DNA of 64,000 bases from Paenibacillus woosongensis (lineage in GTDB: Bacteria > Bacillota > Bacilli > Paenibacillales > Paenibacillaceae): contig NZ_CP126084.1 of assembly GCF_030122845.1 (NCBI RefSeq), positions 5,170,501 through 5,234,500 on the forward strand, in the 5' to 3' direction. Shown piece after piece: positions 26,667 through 34,766 of the stretch. The stretch's first letter is position 1. Every line of letters begins with the position of its first letter. The notes beneath the pieces are model-generated. The model was not told the DNA's origin, ran no database searches, and was given only the letters and a program-made list of their open reading frames with translations. Both the position numbers and the translations under genes were made by a program.

Positions 26667-27182
26667 TTATAACTTTGATGTGATCAATCCTTCTACAAGC
26701 GCCGCGCAGATGAACAGTGAGCACATCAAAAGGATGCTCTTAAGGTAATACACCCATGGGCGGTGCTTATGAATATAGAAGGTAATCCCTTGAAATCCTA
26801 CGAATCCGGCAATAATTAATGCCGGGATTTCAAATATGCCGTGCGGGACGATCTTCATAGCTAGTTCGAACGCGGAAACTCCATCCATATAACGGCTGGT
26901 CAAGCTTGCCCCAAACCAGAACCCGTTAAGAAACAGGATGATGATCGTCGGGAGTGACAAGGAAAACAAGCCAGAAATCAACAAAGCGCTTGTAAACAGA
27001 TTCTGGAACAATATAGGAAGCACGCTATTGTCCAGATGATCGATTTGCCGGGAGACCACAGAGGAAGGCTCGATCTCGTGAGACATTCCACTTACGAAAG
27101 CCCATCCGGCGAAATAGGAAAATAGAAGCCAGCCTGCCGAAGCCAAAAGAAACCACCGATTGCGGTGAAGGTAATTTCGCAT
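26667..27182 (-). CDS. SpoIIM/DUF95-family membrane protein, circular bacteriocin maturation
   Basis: A 171-residue protein with about four membrane helices and the SpoIIM/DUF95 hallmark LPTIIILFLNGFWFGA, followed by IVPHGIFEIPALIIAGFVGF. DUF95 proteins are a regular member of circular bacteriocin clusters (for example AS-48 and carnocyclin), where they are needed for production, probably cleavage/cyclisation or export. It follows the precursor gene after a strong hairpin. Alone it could be read as a sporulation protein; the neighbours argue against that. Confidence 0.85.
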   Translation of the reverse strand: MRNYLHRNRWFLLASAGWLLFSYFAGWAFVSGMSHEIEPSSVVSRQIDHLDNSVLPILFQNLFTSALLISGLFSLSLPTIIILFLNGFWFGASLTSRYMDGVSAFELAMKIVPHGIFEIPALIIAGFVGFQGITFYIHKHRPWVYYLKSILLMCSLFICAALVEGLITSKL

Positions 27183-27210
27183 ATATTTCCATCCCTTGAT
27201 TTAGGTGAAT

Positions 27211-27236
27211 GGGATAAGGGTGGCACCCCTTATCCC
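27211..27236 (-). terminator. Hairpin between precursor and maturation genes
   Basis: GGGATAAGGG and CCCTTATCCC form a perfect 10-bp stem with a 6-base loop just downstream of the precursor gene. There is no T-run, so it is more likely an RNA stabiliser or partial attenuator, giving more precursor than enzyme mRNA. Confidence 0.6.
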
Positions 27237-27256
27237 ATAGATGAAAGCTAACGTAT

Positions 27257-27463
27257 TTACCAGGCGATAGCTGCCTTGGTACCGTTCTTCTTGACGAACT
27301 CTTTTACAACTAGAATGAGACCTGCGCTAAGGCCTGCGCTTGCAAAAATGGATGCAAGGGCAATGACCGTAGAACCAGCATTGACCGCGTTGACGATGAC
27401 CGTAGCCCAGGCTGTGGAAATGCCCGTGTATGCAGTCAAATCAGCAATGATAAGCTCCAGCAT
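27257..27463 (-). CDS. Circular bacteriocin precursor (uberolysin/circularin-like)
   Basis: The 68-residue product has a short leader (MLELIIAD) and a 60-residue hydrophobic core beginning LTAYTGISTAWATVIV and ending KKNGTKAAIAW. This layout matches circular bacteriocins: uberolysin begins LAGYTGIAS after a six-residue leader and ends in W, and amylocyclicin shares LGISTA and an AAW end. Head-to-tail joining of L9 to W68 is predicted. The core has four K and one E, hence cationic (net about +3), and several helices. The ribosome site AAAGGAGGTGAT is perfect, as expected for a highly made peptide. The cleavage site is inferred. Confidence 0.88.
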   Translation of the reverse strand: MLELIIADLTAYTGISTAWATVIVNAVNAGSTVIALASIFASAGLSAGLILVVKEFVKKNGTKAAIAW

Positions 27464-27484
27464 AATTTATCACCTCCTTTCCAG

Positions 27485-27508
27485 CAGCCCTTGTTTCGTA
27501 CAAGGGCT
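27485..27508 (-). promoter_or_regulatory. Hairpin in the leader of the precursor gene
   Basis: AGCCCTTG-loop-CAAGGGCT lies between the immunity-like gene and the precursor's ribosome site. It may protect or define the 5' end of a processed precursor mRNA. Confidence 0.45.
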
Positions 27509-27512
27509 CGCT

Positions 27513-27665
27513 TCACTTTTTGAAGCCGATTAAGACAAGCATCATGCCAAGACTTACCGTAACAACAGCCGTTAAAAGCCAGTTCCCAAAGTACAAATGA
27601 TACAGAAGCGGAGGGGCTCCGAACAAAATAACCATGATGCGCATAAGAGTTTTTGATGACTTCAT
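27513..27665 (-). CDS. Small immunity-like membrane peptide (50 aa)
   Basis: A 50-residue frame starts at ATG after AGGTGAAT and ends 50 bases before the precursor gene. It is cationic at both ends (MKSSKTLMR; GFKK) and has two hydrophobic segments (IMVILFGAPPLLYHLYF and LLTAVVTVSLGMMLVLI). Size, charge and position next to the precursor match the immunity peptides of circular bacteriocins (CirE, As-48D1 type). It sits 3 bases after the ATPase stop. Function is inferred. Confidence 0.72.
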   Translation of the reverse strand: MKSSKTLMRIMVILFGAPPLLYHLYFGNWLLTAVVTVSLGMMLVLIGFKK

Positions 27666-27667
27666 AT

Positions 27668-28417
27668 TCACCTAGTTCCTTTTTGCGCAGTCTCGCTCGA
27701 TTGCAGCTGGGACAAGAAGTACGATTCGATCGAATCGTTGTCCCGTAAAATCTCAGGCAGCGTTCGCCGGTCCACAATATGTCCTTCGTTTATAAAAATC
27801 GCCCCATCGCAGAACGACTTTACGATATCCAATTGATGCGTAGAGAGAAGAATCGAGTTCCCGCCCTTTACGTATTCGCGTAATATTTCCCGAATAAGGA
27901 TAGAGTTCACAGGATCCAAGCCCGAGATATACTCGTCTAGCAGCAGGAGTGGAGAACGCCGCAGCATTGCGCATAGCAATGCGAGTTTCTTGCGGTTTCC
28001 TAACGAGTAGTGGAGTATCTGCTTATTGTACTCCGATTGAAATCGGAAACGTTCGATCTCGTCCTCCACCTTCTTGGCAGGAACATCCACCGCGAACAAG
28101 TCCATGAAGAAACGGATGTACTCCTTGCCGGTTAATTCATCGTATAATAACGGGTTGTCAGGAATGAACGTCATCATTTGCTTCGCGATTTTTCTTTGTT
28201 CGGTTAAGGAAACGCCCCTAACGAGGACCTCCCCGGAGGTTGGCTTTACAAGACCCGCAGCAATCTTCAACGTTGTGGTCTTGCCTGCTCCATTCGGACC
28301 TAAGAAACCGATAATCGACCCGGGGAGGATATCGAAGCTAACATCGGAAAGGATAATCTTCTCCTCCGCCTGTTTGGAAATCTTGGATAAGGATAAAATC
28401 GTTGCTATGAAAATCAC
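27668..28417 (-). CDS. ABC ATPase of the circular bacteriocin cluster
   Basis: A 249-residue ATPase: Walker A GPNGAGKTT, signature-like YSLGNRKKLALLCAML (weak ABC signature), Walker B LLLLDEYISGLDP and the switch region STHQLDI. DEYISG replaces the usual DEPTSG. It follows the 556-residue membrane protein by three bases and is probably its ATPase, matching the CirD/As-48D pair that drives export of the mature ring. The start is GTG at 28417 with only a weak ribosome site, so coupling to the upstream gene is likely. Confidence 0.85.
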   Translation of the reverse strand: MIFIATILSLSKISKQAEEKIILSDVSFDILPGSIIGFLGPNGAGKTTTLKIAAGLVKPTSGEVLVRGVSLTEQRKIAKQMMTFIPDNPLLYDELTGKEYIRFFMDLFAVDVPAKKVEDEIERFRFQSEYNKQILHYSLGNRKKLALLCAMLRRSPLLLLDEYISGLDPVNSILIREILREYVKGGNSILLSTHQLDIVKSFCDGAIFINEGHIVDRRTLPEILRDNDSIESYFLSQLQSSETAQKGTR

Positions 28418-28420
28418 CGC

Positions 28421-30091
28421 CTACTTCAAATGAAGATCGTTGATGTCAATCCAACGGTGCAATCTGGCCTTCATCAAACGCAAACCAATTGCCGCAACTC
28501 CAAACATAAGACCGGGAATTACGATGTATTGCAGGCTGACGAACAAGGAGAACTCAATATAGTCCGCCATGTATAGGATTAACGGCAACAGCGCCACAGG
28601 GAGAATGACCCCGAGTACGATATAGTGCGTGATCCCCCTGATAACTTCCTTTTCGGGATAATCTTGAATTTGTTCCGGGTTCAAATAGTCAAATCTCGGA
28701 TGGATTACACTAGGAATATGGCAGATTAACGTAAAGCAACGAACATAGATGGCCTGGACCGGCAGGAGCAGCAGGAGTAGTATCGAGAACTTCCCAGATA
28801 GCAAAATAACCACCAACTGTCCCAATGCAAAGATGGGCCAAGCAAGCAGCTTGTGAATGCTCCACTGCTGCTGCAATTCATTCCAGAGCGTTCTCTCTGC
28901 CATGAGGTCAAGGATGATTCGTTCGCCGCTTGCTTCTAGTGAAATCTTGCCTGATAGAGAGCTATATAACTCGAACGACAAGAAGTACATAATCATGAAC
29001 GACATAAAGCTCAAGACAGCGTATTCAATCTTGTCAACATTGACTCTGCTCAACATTCCGGAGAATATGCCGATCAGGATCCAGAATCCTATGCCGCCGA
29101 ATAGAGCCTGGAGATTTCTAAGAGTATAACTGCTACGGCAAAGTACTTTGATTCGCGCGGATAACAATCCTGCGTCCTTCGCCGGTACAATCGAATGCAA
29201 CTTTCCATATAAGGTTTCCAATATTTTGTTGAGCGCAACTTGCCGATTTCGGCGTGAGAAAGCGTTTAGTCTTGTCCCAATGATAGCGCCGCCGAATACA
29301 ATCGCCCAAAGAATCAGCCAACCGGATGCTTGGAGCATAAACAGATCGGCCAATGCAACATAAGGCCACCAACCTTCCAGCAGAAAGTGCAAAACATGCT
29401 GAACTTCCTCCATGAACAGTTTCGAACCTTCCCGCTGCCATGTCTCCAAAGCTTGCACATCCAGTTCTCTCTGAGTGAGAGGGAAGGTATTCACCCATGG
29501 AGCCGCGATTCTTCCCGCTATGGTGCAGAACGCCACGATAACCGTTCGGGCGATGACTGCCCCGGCCATCGTTCCAACGAGTGCAGCCCGGCTTCGGTCT
29601 CTTGTCTTAAGAATTCCGGAATATAACGCTGCAATTCCCTGAGTGAGAATTGTAAAGACCAGAAACGACAAGACAAGAATCCATATGGCATGGAGAGGTG
29701 GAATGCGCGTTGTCCATTGAATGGCGGCTAATACCGGAAGCAAAAATGAAATCCACTGTTTGGCATCCCAAAGAATATGCTCAAGGCGAAGGAGTAAATG
29801 TTTGATCTGCTCTGAGAACCACACATTCTGCAATAAGAAGTCATCTTGCGAATTGAGTTCCCACTTTGCCGATTTAATCCCGCTCAAAGTGGATACCGCG
29901 ATCATCAGGAAACTAACTATCGCCCATATCAAATGCAGATGATCGATGCCGCCTTCATTCGGGTTCATATATTTGCTTGTCAGGAATGCGGTTCCCCAAA
30001 AGTAGGCAACCATTTTAATGAGTTCCCATAGGAGCATCAGGAAGAATAACCGTGCTCTGCTTCCCCACTCGTTCCTCCAACGAATATACAA
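28421..30091 (-). CDS. Large polytopic membrane protein of the circular bacteriocin cluster
   Basis: A 556-residue membrane protein with about a dozen hydrophobic segments in two blocks (to about residue 170 and from about 320 on). It shows no Walker motifs. It is the first gene of the cluster, coupled to the ATPase gene. By position and topology it corresponds to the large membrane protein seen in circular bacteriocin clusters (CirB/As-48B). I do not recognise the family by motif. The start is unclear: TTG at 30091 sits on GGAGA with no spacing, and the same frame is open to a TGA just before 30124. Confidence 0.72.
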   Translation of the reverse strand: MYIRWRNEWGSRARLFFLMLLWELIKMVAYFWGTAFLTSKYMNPNEGGIDHLHLIWAIVSFLMIAVSTLSGIKSAKWELNSQDDFLLQNVWFSEQIKHLLLRLEHILWDAKQWISFLLPVLAAIQWTTRIPPLHAIWILVLSFLVFTILTQGIAALYSGILKTRDRSRAALVGTMAGAVIARTVIVAFCTIAGRIAAPWVNTFPLTQRELDVQALETWQREGSKLFMEEVQHVLHFLLEGWWPYVALADLFMLQASGWLILWAIVFGGAIIGTRLNAFSRRNRQVALNKILETLYGKLHSIVPAKDAGLLSARIKVLCRSSYTLRNLQALFGGIGFWILIGIFSGMLSRVNVDKIEYAVLSFMSFMIMYFLSFELYSSLSGKISLEASGERIILDLMAERTLWNELQQQWSIHKLLAWPIFALGQLVVILLSGKFSILLLLLLPVQAIYVRCFTLICHIPSVIHPRFDYLNPEQIQDYPEKEVIRGITHYIVLGVILPVALLPLILYMADYIEFSLFVSLQYIVIPGLMFGVAAIGLRLMKARLHRWIDINDLHLK

Positions 30092-30179
30092 TCTCCATTT
30101 GAGCCATCGAGTTAAATATGGAATGTGTCACCAACCCCTTACCTTGTGGCCCCAGGCAGCGTTTGCATATAAATATATC

Positions 30180-30236
30180 TTAATATGGAATATTATTACA
30201 TAGGATGAATGTACCAAATTCCGGCAGTATATCCAT
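30180..30236 (-). CDS. 18-residue leader-type reading frame after the T-box
   Basis: An ATG at 30236 follows GAGGGAGGTGAG, one of the best ribosome sites in the window, but the frame closes after 18 codons (MDILPEFGTFILCNNIPY). It may be a leader peptide or the 5' stub of the gene once controlled by the T-box. It ends 89 bases before the annotated bacteriocin membrane-protein start. Confidence 0.35.
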   Translation of the reverse strand: MDILPEFGTFILCNNIPY

Positions 30237-30295
30237 ATAATCTCACCTCCCTCTTCGTTCTGGGGTAGGAGATTGCCTCCCTCATTTTGGATAAC

Positions 30296-30380
30296 AAAAA
30301 GCCCTCATCCCTAAGAGACGAGAGCCGCTCACATGGTACCACCCCATTTTAGCGAATGCCTCAAGACATTCACCTCTTTT
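30296..30380 (-). promoter_or_regulatory. T-box-like riboswitch (antiterminator/terminator part)
   Basis: On the minus strand AAAATGGGGTGGTACC (30350-30335) is the T-box sequence that pairs with uncharged tRNA. It is followed by the terminator GCTCTCGTCTC-TTA-GGGATGAGGGC with TTTTT (30327-30296). A stem III-like hairpin GAATG-CATTC (30357-30374) precedes it. The specifier stem I could not be placed in 30380-30520, where a coding remnant ending in LKALKEKWNEIQQVRKIST runs in, so the amino acid cannot be read. The next complete gene downstream is the first bacteriocin gene. Confidence 0.72.
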
Positions 30381-30770
30381 AGGTATAACGTTGTATAACC
30401 CTATCTATCCAGAGAAGTTGGCGCACTCAAGTTTAATCTTTGTTTAATTTTATGTGCTGATTTTCCTGACTTGTTGAATCTCGTTCCACTTCTCCTTCAA
30501 AGCCTTTAAATCTTCTACGAATCAAATCCAGCGGGGCTGGGGTCCCAGGAGATCGAACCTTTCACCGGAAGACTGTCGATCCCGACCTCTCTGCCTGCCT
30601 CGACGCTCGTTGCCTTCGCAATCCAATGATTTATCCCCTGGACTGTAATGATCGTTCCGAGCGAGAACTGAGCCGCCGCGGCGAAGATCATCCCTATGCC
30701 CTTCAAGGTATCCTTCGTGCGAGGCACCCATCGCTGCGACATGTGTGTATGTTTCGGCACATCATTATTA

Positions 30771-31160
30771 TCAGTCTATATGGGCGACGGCACTGATTTC
30801 GATCAGCTGCTCAGGGAACGCTAACGAGGTCACGCCAATAAGACTGCCAGCAGGCCGATGCTGCCCCATATATTCTTTAAACAGCTGGATGCAGGGCTCA
30901 AAATGTTCCTTCACATTGGTCAGATAGATTTCAACATATGCGAGGTTAGACTTCGTGACACCGAACCCTGCCAGTGCGCGATCGAGATTTTCCAGCGTCT
31001 GTCTGGTTTGTGCCTCAATATCCCCCGCGCCTACGAACTCGCTCTGCATATCGTGGGAGAACTGCCCGGAAATGTAAATCGTGCCATTGACGGAATAACC
31101 TTGGGAAATACCGCTGCCTTCTTCCCATGCAACACCGTGATTATAAGTTCTAGTCATCAT
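30771..31160 (-). CDS. RidA-family (YjgF/UK114) protein
   Basis: A 129-residue RidA-like protein; RidA enzymes hydrolyse reactive enamine/imine intermediates. Visible are the YISGQFS strand, QTRQTLENLDRALAGFGVTKSNLAYVEIYLTNV and PAGSLIGVTSLAFPEQLIEISAVA. The catalytic Arg of true RidA (usually near the PAR motif) is not evident, since PAGS replaces it, so this is a more distant subgroup. The ribosome site is AAAGGAG. It is transcribed divergently from an HxlR regulator. Confidence 0.85.
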   Translation of the reverse strand: MMTRTYNHGVAWEEGSGISQGYSVNGTIYISGQFSHDMQSEFVGAGDIEAQTRQTLENLDRALAGFGVTKSNLAYVEIYLTNVKEHFEPCIQLFKEYMGQHRPAGSLIGVTSLAFPEQLIEISAVAHID

Positions 31161-31267
31161 TATTTTTATACTCCTTTAGCTCAAAGTACGACTAGTATAA
31201 AATGGAAGCAACTAAAAAAGTAGTACGCACTTTATGGATAGATACTATCAGAAAGGAAAGTGTAAAC

Positions 31268-31609
31268 ATGGGAATGACGGAATACAGAGGTAAGGTTAAA
31301 AATATTCAAGATACTCCGTTCGGTTATACGTTATCCGTCATTGGCGGGAAGTGGAAGATGGTGATTATTTACCTCTTGGCAGAAAATGAACCGGTTCGTT
31401 TTAACGATCTGAAGAGACAAATTGGGGCCATTACTTATAAAATACTGAGTTCACAACTCAAAGAATTGGAGGGGGATGGTATGGTCGAACGGAAAGAGTA
31501 TCCGCAAATTCCTCCAAAAGTCGAGTACCGTCTCACAGAGAAAGCGAAAACACTGCTGCCTATTTTGGAAGGCCTATGTGAGTGGGGAGCAAAAAACCAA
31601 CACCCTTGA
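31268..31609 (+). CDS. HxlR-family transcriptional regulator
   Basis: A winged-helix regulator of about 113 residues: TPFGYTLSVIGGKWKMVIIYLLAENEPVRFNDLKRQIGAITYKILSSQLKELEGDGMVERKEY, then the wing KVEYRLTEKAKTLLPIL. HxlR proteins sense reactive or quinone-like compounds. The frame opens at 31202, but ATG at 31268 after GAAAGGAAAG is the best start. Divergent RidA and a downstream oxidoreductase fragment are the likely old targets. Confidence 0.85.
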   Translation: MGMTEYRGKVKNIQDTPFGYTLSVIGGKWKMVIIYLLAENEPVRFNDLKRQIGAITYKILSSQLKELEGDGMVERKEYPQIPPKVEYRLTEKAKTLLPILEGLCEWGAKNQHP

Positions 31610-31612
31610 TTC

Positions 31613-31896
31613 TGCCTCTAATCTTTGGTTTAACAGCTCCCCTTATTTCCGAATTTGTATGCGAGCTAGCGGGAGTGATCGATGACGTCGGCAAGGAAGT
31701 ACAGCTTTTTAAGCCAGGGGACCGCGTCTTGGGGATGAACGTCAAAACCTTTGGTGCTTACGCCGAATACAAGTGTCTTTCCGAAGAGAGCCCTCTTGCG
31801 GTTATACCGGACACCCTCACCTTTGAAGAAGCCGTCGCCGTCTGTGACGGAGGCGCCACCGCATTGACATTTCTAAGGGATAAGGCGAAATCTTAA
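31613..31896 (+). pseudogene. Fragment of a zinc-type alcohol dehydrogenase/quinone oxidoreductase
   Basis: Starting inside the 3' end of the HxlR gene, this frame gives the family block ELAGVIDDVGKEVQLFKPGDRVLGMN, then FGAYAEYKCLSEESPLAVIPDTLTFEEAVAVCDGGATALTFLRDKAK and a stop. This is about residues 55-150 of a medium-chain dehydrogenase. The N-terminal part and the whole NAD(P)-binding half are missing, so it is not functional. Confidence 0.78.
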
Positions 31897-32105
31897 CCTT
31901 GATTCTTTATTCAGAGGCCCCTCTCAAAACAGCTATAAGTATATGTTAGCATGAAAAACACATCCTGGATTGAGTTATAGCGTTCTCCTAGATAACCTTT
32001 TCATAAGTTGAGGGACTAATTGGTTTATCATGTAGAAGAAGAAAGCTTATTCACCAAAAAGAATGTGTTTTCCTGCCTTAGTATAAGGTTTGAACAAGTG
32101 CTAAA

Positions 32106-34232
32106 TTATGAAGCTTTTGCTACAACAACAGCTTTTTGAATTAAAGCTTTTGCTTCATTCATAGAAAGACCTTGTTTAGGTTGAAGCAAATTTTCCTCTG
32201 CTGCACCAAGAATACCTTTGTCAATCAATTTTGCCATGGATTCAACCGCATAGCTAGAAACGGTTTTACTATCCTCGAAACCTGAAATGATCGTAGCCGC
32301 ATTTTTATCAGAAGCTTGATTGTTCAGCAATTTAGCAAGGATAGTAGCAGCTTCTTCACGAGTGATATCATGATCGGGATTGAAGTTACCATCGTAGCCT
32401 TGAATGAAACCAGCATGAGTAGCTTCAGCGATGGCATCTGCATAAGCAGCGTCCGCAGCAACATCCTTGAATGTGGGTGCTGTAGCTACTTCGTTTAGCT
32501 TCAATATATCTACTAGAGCACTAACAAATTCAGCGCGAGAAATGAAATCTGTTGTTACAGGTATATCTGTTTGCTCTGTAGATGAAGCAAGATTCGTGAT
32601 ACGTCCTTCGATTTTAGCCTTAATACTGCCGCCTTTATACGTATCTACAATGTACTGGTAGAATACATCCAAATCGATAGGGCCTGCCAAGGATGATTTA
32701 GCATCCACTAGCACTTTATAGTTATCTCCACCTGCTGCCATATAGTTGTTAACTACAGCCGTATATGTTTTTGCAGGATCAATAGCGGTGCCATCTTCAA
32801 GACTAAGACTAGTAACACGTTCTGCAACTGGCTTATTGAAATCCGCAGTATATTTCAAGCCGGAGATTTGTAGTGTTTTTGTGTTTGGTGTACCGTCTGC
32901 ATTTGTTCCCCATTGTTGCTCCAACAAGGTTTGAATTTGCTCACCAGTCAGCTCTAATTTCACTAAAGTATTGCCAAAAGGTTGGATTTTAGCAAGATCA
33001 GCAAAGGTCACATTGCCTTGCGGTAGATCCGCACGAATACCGCCGGGATTCATAAATGCAAAGTCGGCAGCGCCCCCGTCATCACCAAAGTCTGCCTGAC
33101 GCATTGCATCTGCAATGAGGTTCCCTAGAGGAGCTTCGTTATTATAAGCATCTGTACGAGTCACAGAACCATCTGTTGTACCTACCGGCTTCGTTAGCTC
33201 AGGATGTTTGTCTAATGATTTTTTAATAATAGCTAAAGATTCAGGGTCTTCTTTTACCCCCTCTTGATAAGTCGTTATAACTGTAGCTGATTTTTCGGTT
33301 ACATCCCCCGTAGTTGGGTCAATCATCAGCTTGATATCTTCAAATGCCGTACCATAAGAATAAGCCTGAACAATCAATTTTCCATTCACTTCACCGTTAG
33401 CATAACCGTGATTATCACCTGCCACGATAACGTCAACAGGGGAATCTGCTGGCAAAGCCTTTGCTAAATCAGCCGCTTCTCCCGTTGTTACACCGTCTTT
33501 GGTTGTTGCTGGATCATGTGCCAAGACGATAATCGTCTCTACACCTTGATCTTGTAACTCTTGTGCATATTTATTAACGGCTTCAACTTCTTCTTCTGTG
33601 CTTAAGAAACGCACGCCAGCTGTAGCAGATGGAGATACTTTAGCAGGTGTAGCTTTCGTGACTAATCCGATAAATCCAATTTTGACGCCACCCACTTCTT
33701 TAATCACATAGGGCTTAATCAGTGTTTTGCCTGTCGAGGTCTCAATGACGTTGGCATTGACATAATCAAATTTTGCACCAGCATGTGTTACTTTGCCTTC
33801 TTTTGGATCAAGGCCACCAAAGATTTGTGCTTTTAATGCAGCGATACCCTGGTCGAATTCGTGATTGCCTAAAGAGGCTACATCAAAGCCCATCATATTC
33901 ATCCACTCCATCGTAGGCTCATCACGATCTAGAGATGAGACCGGGGCAGATGCACCAACAGAGTCCCCATTATGGAAGAGCAGGAAGTGTTCATATTTGG
34001 CTTGAGCTTCTTTTAGATAGGTTGCTAGAATTGGTGCTGTTCCTACTTTCTTATCATTAACTATCGATGTCGTATCTAACTGACCGTGCAGATCATTGAT
34101 TCCGAGCAAGTGTACTTCTACATCTTTGCTTGCAGCAGAGACAGAACCTGTTGCGCCCAATAGCTGGGACAGTAATAGTACTGCAGCCGCCACACGAATA
34201 CTGCTTTTACCCACATTCTTTGTCCATGACAT
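32106..34232 (-). CDS. Secreted 5'-nucleotidase/2',3'-cyclic phosphodiesterase with SLH anchor
   Basis: A 708-residue exported enzyme that probably removes phosphate from extracellular nucleotides. There is a signal peptide ending in VSAASK. The metallophosphatase domain has GINDLHGQLD and FDVASLGNHEFDQG, and HNGDS and AGDNHGY also fit. The 5'-nucleotidase C-domain follows (NNEAPLGNLIADAMRQ; FMNPGGIRADLPQGNVTFADL). The last ~170 residues are SLH repeats (FKDVAADAAYADAIAEATHAGFIQGYDGNFNPDHDITREEAATILAKLL) that tether it to the wall. Two SLH repeats are clear, plus a weak third. It is monocistronic with ribosome site GAGAGGGG. Confidence 0.92.
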   Translation of the reverse strand: MSWTKNVGKSSIRVAAAVLLLSQLLGATGSVSAASKDVEVHLLGINDLHGQLDTTSIVNDKKVGTAPILATYLKEAQAKYEHFLLFHNGDSVGASAPVSSLDRDEPTMEWMNMMGFDVASLGNHEFDQGIAALKAQIFGGLDPKEGKVTHAGAKFDYVNANVIETSTGKTLIKPYVIKEVGGVKIGFIGLVTKATPAKVSPSATAGVRFLSTEEEVEAVNKYAQELQDQGVETIIVLAHDPATTKDGVTTGEAADLAKALPADSPVDVIVAGDNHGYANGEVNGKLIVQAYSYGTAFEDIKLMIDPTTGDVTEKSATVITTYQEGVKEDPESLAIIKKSLDKHPELTKPVGTTDGSVTRTDAYNNEAPLGNLIADAMRQADFGDDGGAADFAFMNPGGIRADLPQGNVTFADLAKIQPFGNTLVKLELTGEQIQTLLEQQWGTNADGTPNTKTLQISGLKYTADFNKPVAERVTSLSLEDGTAIDPAKTYTAVVNNYMAAGGDNYKVLVDAKSSLAGPIDLDVFYQYIVDTYKGGSIKAKIEGRITNLASSTEQTDIPVTTDFISRAEFVSALVDILKLNEVATAPTFKDVAADAAYADAIAEATHAGFIQGYDGNFNPDHDITREEAATILAKLLNNQASDKNAATIISGFEDSKTVSSYAVESMAKLIDKGILGAAEENLLQPKQGLSMNEAKALIQKAVVVAKAS

Positions 34233-34724
34233 CCGTTATAAAACCCCTCTCACATTTCTTATCCTGAAATACTTTACCATGATTAAATTCATAAACATCG
34301 TAGAATATATCAAATCTATGTTAAAAAAGTTAAAAAATGAATAGAGAAGAAGGCCTATCTATATCCGGCTCTACACCAAAGTCAGTGCCCGCGGTTCCGG
34401 TCTGCTCTAATACTTAGCTCTTCTTCAATCCGACTTACGTCAAAACACTCGAACAAAAGCTCTGATTTTAGAAAATTAGACCACGCGATAATAGCCATCG
34501 ACATTTTATAAAATATGTATCAGGCACCTGATGAATTTTTGCAAATCGGCGGGGTTTTATCGAGTTCTAATTATAATAGATCGGGTTCCGGTGCCGCCTA
34601 CAACCACCACACCCAAGATAATTTTACGAAATCGTCTCATTCTAACCCCATCTTCTTAGCCAGCTTTTGAGAGGCATCGGAATCCGGAGCTTCGCTGCAG
34701 CTGCTGTGAGGCGAAACTTGCCGC
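34233..34724. other. Long intergenic stretch without a recognisable gene
   Basis: This interval carries no convincing frame. It includes a short A/T-rich promoter region for the nucleotidase and, on the minus strand near 34630-34690, a short coding-looking tail (SDASQKLAKKMGLE). It ends at the first rlmH-type repeat. Confidence 0.5.
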
Positions 34725-34749
34725 TACTTATGATACGGTTCACCATAAC
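34725..34749 (-). repeat. rlmH-3'-end-like site A
   Basis: TACTTATGATACGGTTCACCATAAC reads on the minus strand as the end of an rlmH gene (…YGEPYHK, stop). It is identical over 25 bp to site B (36933-36957) and shares TACTTATGATACGG with site C and TACTTGTGATACGGTT with the real rlmH end. It is oriented like rlmH. Confidence 0.85.
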
Positions 34750-34766
34750 TCGTCTACGTGCTGTTT

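Noticed and set aside
26667-27182. SpoIIM homologue as a sporulation gene
   Set aside because: The position between the circular precursor and the exporter genes fits the DUF95 maturation protein better; no spo genes are nearby.
27436-27777. 113-codon minus-strand frame over the immunity and precursor leader region
   Set aside because: It overlaps the ATPase, the immunity-like frame and the precursor start in a different frame, with Cys/Arg-rich random-looking sequence.
30515-30760. 81-codon minus-strand frame before the T-box (containing GMIFAAAAQFSLGTIITVQGINHW)
   Set aside because: Some hydrophobic, natural-looking sequence is present, but there is no ribosome site, the end is out of frame with the following remnant, and no family was recognised. 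Possibly a gene scar.
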